Shown one piece after another: positions 60,377-64,000 of a stretch of 64,000 nt of DNA. Position numbers and translations under genes: made by a program. Source of the stretch: Nocardia huaxiensis (GTDB lineage: Bacteria > Actinomycetota > Actinomycetes > Mycobacteriales > Mycobacteriaceae); assembly GCF_013744875.1 (NCBI RefSeq), contig NZ_CP059399.1, positions 7,812,001-7,876,000 of the forward strand, given 5' to 3'. Numbering within the stretch: position 1 is the stretch's first letter; every line of letters begins with the position of its first letter. A model generated the notes under the pieces. That model worked only from the letters and a program-made list of their open reading frames with translations, was not told where the DNA came from and did no database searches.

Positions 60377-61723
60377 ATGAGGTCTCATGTCTTGGTCTGT
60401 GCCGCCCTGGTCGCGGGCACGACGTTCGCCGCGGGGCAGGCGGTCGCGGCGCCATCGACCGGGTCGGGTGGCGGGGCGGGTACACAGTTCTCCGGTCCGC
60501 ACTACTTCGATACCGGTACCGCGCCCTGGGTGACACGGGCGGGAGATGTCAATGGCGACGGCAGGCCGGACATCATCACCGCGAATGCCGGGTCGACCAC
60601 CATCAACGGCACCACCTACGGTGGGTTGAAGGGTGTTTCGGTGCTGCTGAACACCACCGCGGACGGCGCCGCCGCACCGTCGTTCACCGCGCCGAAGCAG
60701 TTCGTCGCGGGCGTGGGCACGCTGTCGGTGGAGCTGGCCGATCTGGACGGCGACGGCGCACCGGAAATCATCACCTCGAATTTCTTCGACACCGGGACCA
60801 ATGGCGTCTCGATCCTGCGCAATCTGACGCCGGCGGGATCGACCGCCGCCGCCTTCGCGGAGCCGATCAATCTGGCCACCGGCGCGTTCCCGTCGCTGGT
60901 GCGAACCCTCGACATCAATGCCGACGGCAAACTCGATCTGGTGACCGGTGATGCCGGTATTCCGTTCGGACTCGGAATCTCGGTGCTGCTCAATACGTCC
61001 CAGCCGGGCGGGCCGCTCACCTTCACGCCGCCGACGCAGTTCCTGGGCGGCAGTGTCGCCGAGGGGCTGGCCGTCGGCGACATCAACAATGACGGGCTCG
61101 AGGACGTCATCGTCGCCAACACCACCACCAGCAATGTGGCGGTGCTGGTCAACACCACCGCGCCCGGCTCGTTCACCCCGACCTTCAATGTCACCCAGGA
61201 ATGGGTGGTCACCAGTACCGACGCCCAGCTGGCGGATCTGGACGGCGACGGCCGGCTCGACATGATCGTGTCCCGCACCGCGGGTGGTTTCACCGTTCGC
61301 CTCAACCGCACCGCGCCCGGTGCGCCGACCGCCGAATTCGGTGAGGACATTGTCGGCGACCTGGTGGGCGAGGTGACGCGCGCACAGGGCACGATGGGTG
61401 TGGTCACCGAAGGCGTCGCCATCGCCGACTTCGACGGCGACGGTATCGCGGATATCGCGGTGAACAACGACTTCCCGATTCCGGGCTATGGCATCAGTGT
61501 GTTCACCAACCACACGCAGCCGGGTGCGCGCACGATCAACCTGTCCGGGCCGGACGGATACAACGGCTCGTCCTGGATCATCGGCACCAATTCCATTGCC
61601 GCCGCCGATTTCAACGGTGACGGCAAACTGGACCTGGCCACCGGCAATGTGCCGAGCCTGGCCGTCGAGGACAATGTTCTCGTCCACGGCGGCATTTCGG
61701 TCCTGCTGAACACCCACCCGTAA
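60377..61723 (+). CDS. Second secreted FG-GAP/VCBS seven-bladed propeller protein
   Basis: Secreted protein of 448 residues with a signal peptide ending near AVAA-P (about 25). It also has seven calcium motifs, at about 57, 122, 179, 235, 287, 351 and 411 (for example GDVNGDGRPD, ADFDGDGIAD, ADFNGDGKLD), so a full propeller is expected. It is divergent from the hydrolase/FG-GAP operon across 217 bases, and the two propellers may share control. The blades carry longer loops, such as SVLLNTTADG, than the first protein. Confidence 0.9.
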   Translation: MRSHVLVCAALVAGTTFAAGQAVAAPSTGSGGGAGTQFSGPHYFDTGTAPWVTRAGDVNGDGRPDIITANAGSTTINGTTYGGLKGVSVLLNTTADGAAAPSFTAPKQFVAGVGTLSVELADLDGDGAPEIITSNFFDTGTNGVSILRNLTPAGSTAAAFAEPINLATGAFPSLVRTLDINADGKLDLVTGDAGIPFGLGISVLLNTSQPGGPLTFTPPTQFLGGSVAEGLAVGDINNDGLEDVIVANTTTSNVAVLVNTTAPGSFTPTFNVTQEWVVTSTDAQLADLDGDGRLDMIVSRTAGGFTVRLNRTAPGAPTAEFGEDIVGDLVGEVTRAQGTMGVVTEGVAIADFDGDGIADIAVNNDFPIPGYGISVFTNHTQPGARTINLSGPDGYNGSSWIIGTNSIAAADFNGDGKLDLATGNVPSLAVEDNVLVHGGISVLLNTHP

Positions 61724-61734
61724 GCCGAGAAACC

Positions 61735-61770
61735 AGAAACGGCCCGCGCTTTCCGGCGCGGGCCGTTTCT
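61735..61770. terminator. Bidirectional hairpin terminator
   Basis: Perfect 15-bp stem (AGAAACGGCCCGCGC and its complement) with a six-base loop, between the convergent FG-GAP and monooxygenase genes. The U-rich half is short. Confidence 0.88.
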
Positions 61771-61792
61771 CGTTCTGCCGGAACGTGGATCG

Positions 61793-63271
61793 TCAGGCGT
61801 AGGTGTAGTCGCCGATCGGGAAACGGCCCTTCTTCAGGATCGCGCCATTGGCCCCGAACCGAACCAGGGACGGATCACCGTTCGGGTCCAGATAGTAGGT
61901 GTTGGACGTGTAGCAGCTGGGATTGATGATGATGCTGTCGCCGGTCAGTTCGGTCATGCGTTCCAGGTATCGGGCATTGGCCGCCTCGGTGACCTCGAAA
62001 ACCTTTGCGCCGCGCCGTTTCAGCTGTCCGAAAAGGTGCTTCAGATGACCCATCTGTTCTTCGATGGTGTAGAAGTACGACAGGATGTTGAACGAGTAGG
62101 GATTGGCCAGGCCCAGGAAATTCGGGAAATGCGGCACGGTGACGCCCTCGTAGGCCTGGAAGCGGTTCTCCCGCCACCATTTCCCGAGATCGCGGCCGTC
62201 CCGCCCGATGATCTCGAAGGCCGGGAAGTTGGTCTCCCACAAGCTGAATCCGGTTGCCAGCACCAGGGTGTCGACGACGATCTTGTTGCCGTCGGTGGTG
62301 ACGACGCCGTCGGATTCGATGCGCGCGATGGAGGTGGTCTCCAGGCGCACGTTCGGACGGTTGAACATAGCGAAGTACAGATTCGAGAACGTGGGCCGCT
62401 TGCAGCCGAATTCGTAGTGCGGCTGGAGCTTTCGGCGGACGGCCGGATCACTGACCTGCATGCGCAGGTGCGCGCGGCCGATGGCGGCGGCGGTCTTGTT
62501 GAGGAACCGGAACTGCCGGTAGTGCAGCATGCCGGCGATCAGCGTCTGCAGCATCGCGGTATTGGCCACCCGCATGACCCGCTGCGCGGCAGGCGCTTTC
62601 GCGAACAGGGTCTGCACCGCCGGCGGGATCGGAGCGTCGATCTTGGGTACCACCCAGATCGGGGTGCGCTGGTACACGGTGAGTTCGGCGGCCGTGCGGG
62701 CCAGTTCGGGTGCGAGCTGCACCGAGGTCGCGCCGGTGCCGATCACCGCGATGCGCCGGCCCGCCGGATCGTAGGAGCCGTCCCAGTCCGCGGTGTGGAT
62801 CACGGTGCCCGCGAAGCTGTCCAGGCCCTCGATATCCGGATTGCGCGGCTGTGACAGGTAGCCGGTCGCGCCGATCAGATAGCGCGCCGTGATCGGTTCG
62901 CCCTCGGCGGGCGTGACGACCCAGTACCGGTGCTCGGCGTCCCAGCGCGCGCCCTGCACCGAGACTCCGAACCGCATGTGCCTGCGCAGATCGTATTTGT
63001 CCGCGATGTGCTCGGCGTAGCGCTTCAGCTCCGCCCCGGGCGCGAACAGCCGAGACCAGTTCGGATTCGGTTCGAAGGAGAACGAATACGTCACCGAGGC
63101 GATGTCCACCGCGATCCCCGGGTACCGGTTCACATGCCAGGTGCCGCCCAGATCCTGCTCGCGGTCCAGAATGAGGATGTCGTCGATGCCCTCGCGCCGC
63201 AACTGGATCGCGGCTCCCATCCCGCCGAACCCGGCGCCGACGATCACCACCTCGTGCTGCGGCATACCCAT
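61793..63271 (-). CDS. Flavin-containing monooxygenase, Baeyer-Villiger type
   Basis: FAD/NADPH monooxygenase of 492 residues. The N-terminal FAD motif is VVIVGAGFGG. The Baeyer-Villiger fingerprint FxGxxxHxxxW is seen as FAGTVIHTADWD at about residue 150, and the NADPH motif as VIGTGATSVQ. A late GFS-type loop (LATGFSLWETNFPAFEI) follows. Members insert oxygen next to ketones or act on sterol and terpenoid side chains. The ATG at 63271 is chosen because GGAGGG precedes it; other in-frame ATGs lie at 63265 and 63286-63292. The neighbouring cholesterol-oxidase-like gene suggests a steroid or hydrophobic-ketone context. Confidence 0.9.
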   Translation of the reverse strand: MGMPQHEVVIVGAGFGGMGAAIQLRREGIDDILILDREQDLGGTWHVNRYPGIAVDIASVTYSFSFEPNPNWSRLFAPGAELKRYAEHIADKYDLRRHMRFGVSVQGARWDAEHRYWVVTPAEGEPITARYLIGATGYLSQPRNPDIEGLDSFAGTVIHTADWDGSYDPAGRRIAVIGTGATSVQLAPELARTAAELTVYQRTPIWVVPKIDAPIPPAVQTLFAKAPAAQRVMRVANTAMLQTLIAGMLHYRQFRFLNKTAAAIGRAHLRMQVSDPAVRRKLQPHYEFGCKRPTFSNLYFAMFNRPNVRLETTSIARIESDGVVTTDGNKIVVDTLVLATGFSLWETNFPAFEIIGRDGRDLGKWWRENRFQAYEGVTVPHFPNFLGLANPYSFNILSYFYTIEEQMGHLKHLFGQLKRRGAKVFEVTEAANARYLERMTELTGDSIIINPSCYTSNTYYLDPNGDPSLVRFGANGAILKKGRFPIGDYTYA

Positions 63272-63461
63272 GCGAGTTCCCTCCATCATCATTGATGCAA
63301 TGCGGCACTTTTCCGCACTCTCGACGGTAGAATTCACCGGTCTCCGCGGGCATTACAGAACTCGCCAGGGAATATGCCGAACCCGCCGCGGCGGTCTCCG
63401 ACTCTGGCGTCCCGTCCCCTGTTCGGCCTTCGATCTACTCCAGACCGACCGCACGTCCGAG

Positions 63462-63638
63462 ATGCTGGAGATCGCGATGGTGCTGGAGCATCTGCGCTGG
63501 GTGGGCCGCAACGCGCCGAAGGCTCTGGGCCGCAAGCCGGTTCGGACCGGGCCGCTGCCGCTCACCAGTTTTCAGCGCGGGCCCGGGCTGGACCGGTTGA
63601 TCGTGCGGGCCATCCGGCTGGTGTACGGCCGCGGGTAG
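63462..63638 (+). CDS. Small hypothetical protein, 58 residues
   Basis: Short ORF starting MLEIAMVLEHLRWVGRNAPK and ending IRLVYGRG. It is basic and may form two helices. The same frame stays open upstream, so it may be the end of a longer or decayed gene. A hairpin follows directly (63643-63678), which supports a real gene end. No ribosome site or family is recognised. Confidence 0.4.
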   Translation: MLEIAMVLEHLRWVGRNAPKALGRKPVRTGPLPLTSFQRGPGLDRLIVRAIRLVYGRG

Positions 63639-63642
63639 GTGA

Positions 63643-63678
63643 GTGCGCCGGAGCGGGCCGATCCCCACTCCGGCGCAC
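63643..63678. terminator. Bidirectional hairpin terminator
   Basis: Perfect 11-bp stem (GTGCGCCGGAG and its complement) with a 14-base loop, between the small ORF at 63462 and the convergent GMC oxidoreductase. Confidence 0.75.
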
Positions 63679-63684
63679 CCGGAT

Positions 63685-64000
63685 TCAGGACCGCGTCGCC
63701 GTGCCGAATCGGATGGGCTGCGCGGCAACAGCATTGGGGGCGGCGTCCACGAAACTCATGGCGCGTTCGGCCAGGGCGGCGATGGTGAGGCTGGGGTTGA
63801 CGCCGATATTGGCGGGCAGCGCCGCGCCATCGGCCACGAGCAGGTTCCGGTAGCCGAAGACGCGGTGGCGGGCATCGATCACGCCGTGTTCCGGGTCGGC
63901 GGCGATGGCCGCGCCGCCGAGGATGTGCACGGTGCTGGGGATCGAGAAGATCGCTTCGGAGACAGCGGCTTTCACCACGCCGCCGGTGCGCTGGGCGATC
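63685..64000 (-). CDS. GMC oxidoreductase, cholesterol-oxidase-like (5' partial)
   Basis: Only the last 104 codons are inside the window; the gene continues past the right edge. The sequence HILGGAAIAADPEHGVIDARHRVFGYRNLLVADGAALPANIGVNPSLTIAALAERAM matches the C-terminal FAD-binding part of GMC flavoenzymes. The LPANIGVNPSLTI segment is typical of cholesterol-oxidase (ChoD)-like members. These oxidise sterol or other alcohols with FAD. The first part with the FAD-binding loop cannot be checked. Its stop is close to a hairpin shared with the small ORF on the other strand. Confidence 0.85.
   Translation of the reverse strand, partial: IAQRTGGVVKAAVSEAIFSIPSTVHILGGAAIAADPEHGVIDARHRVFGYRNLLVADGAALPANIGVNPSLTIAALAERAMSFVDAAPNAVAAQPIRFGTATRS

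Overview
The window looks like a chromosomal segment of a high-GC actinobacterium of the Mycobacteriales, most probably Nocardia or a close relative. The evidence is a single-chain type I fatty acid synthase next to acpS, a complete yrbE/mce lipid-import operon, an Apa-family surface protein, PucR/MarR/TetR/AraC regulators, and GTG/TTG starts with good Shine-Dalgarno sites. No insertion sequence, integrase, phage gene or CRISPR array was seen. Decay is limited to a frameshifted ankyrin gene (1-585), a frameshifted TetR gene (16517-17163) and an acyl-CoA synthetase remnant (45763-46229).

Region 1-8.2 kb holds a 2-methylisoborneol-synthase-like terpene cyclase, a GAF-PucR regulator, and a divergent three-gene set of exported proteins. 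That set is an oligomer-hydrolase-like esterase, a glycine-zipper membrane protein and a type-2 extracellular polyhydroxyalkanoate depolymerase, so it looks like a polyester-scavenging locus. Region 8.2-17.2 kb is a mixed block: a MarR/cupin divergon with phased operators, Apa-like protein, GNAT, crotonase, MarR/pirin divergon, Excalibur protein, DUF3618 protein, peroxiredoxin and an actin-fold membrane protein.

Region 17.2-27.5 kb is the fatty-acid core: acpS and the 3113-residue fas. Three related ATGAG/CTCAT inverted repeats lie upstream of fas, and a tRNA-Leu(UAG) follows. Region 27.7-42 kb has a lipoprotein, a 51-codon ORF with a possible structured leader, a PucR regulator and a divergent mce operon: yrbEA, yrbEB, mceA-F, an Mce-associated protein, a DUF445 membrane protein and a secretory-lipase-family hydrolase. 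Most of its genes overlap by 1-13 bases.

Region 42.3-53.4 kb contains an AraC regulator, a ThrE-type exporter and an alpha/beta hydrolase, followed by a beta-oxidation operon (CoA-transferase, acyl-CoA dehydrogenase, thiolase, FadB-type bifunctional enzyme) facing a TetR gene, and a 3-hydroxybutyryl-CoA dehydrogenase. Region 53.4-64 kb contains a charged coiled-coil protein and a serine hydrolase. It also contains an unusual exported set: an operon of a large secreted hydrolase, a seven-motif FG-GAP propeller, a duplicated four-cysteine protein and an AraC regulator, facing a second seven-motif FG-GAP protein. A Baeyer-Villiger-type monooxygenase and the end of a GMC (cholesterol-oxidase-like) oxidoreductase close the window.

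The best candidate for an undescribed system is the FG-GAP/hydrolase/four-cysteine cluster at 55227-61723. Next are the mce operon carrying DUF445 and a lipase, and the leader plus small ORF at 28532-28829.
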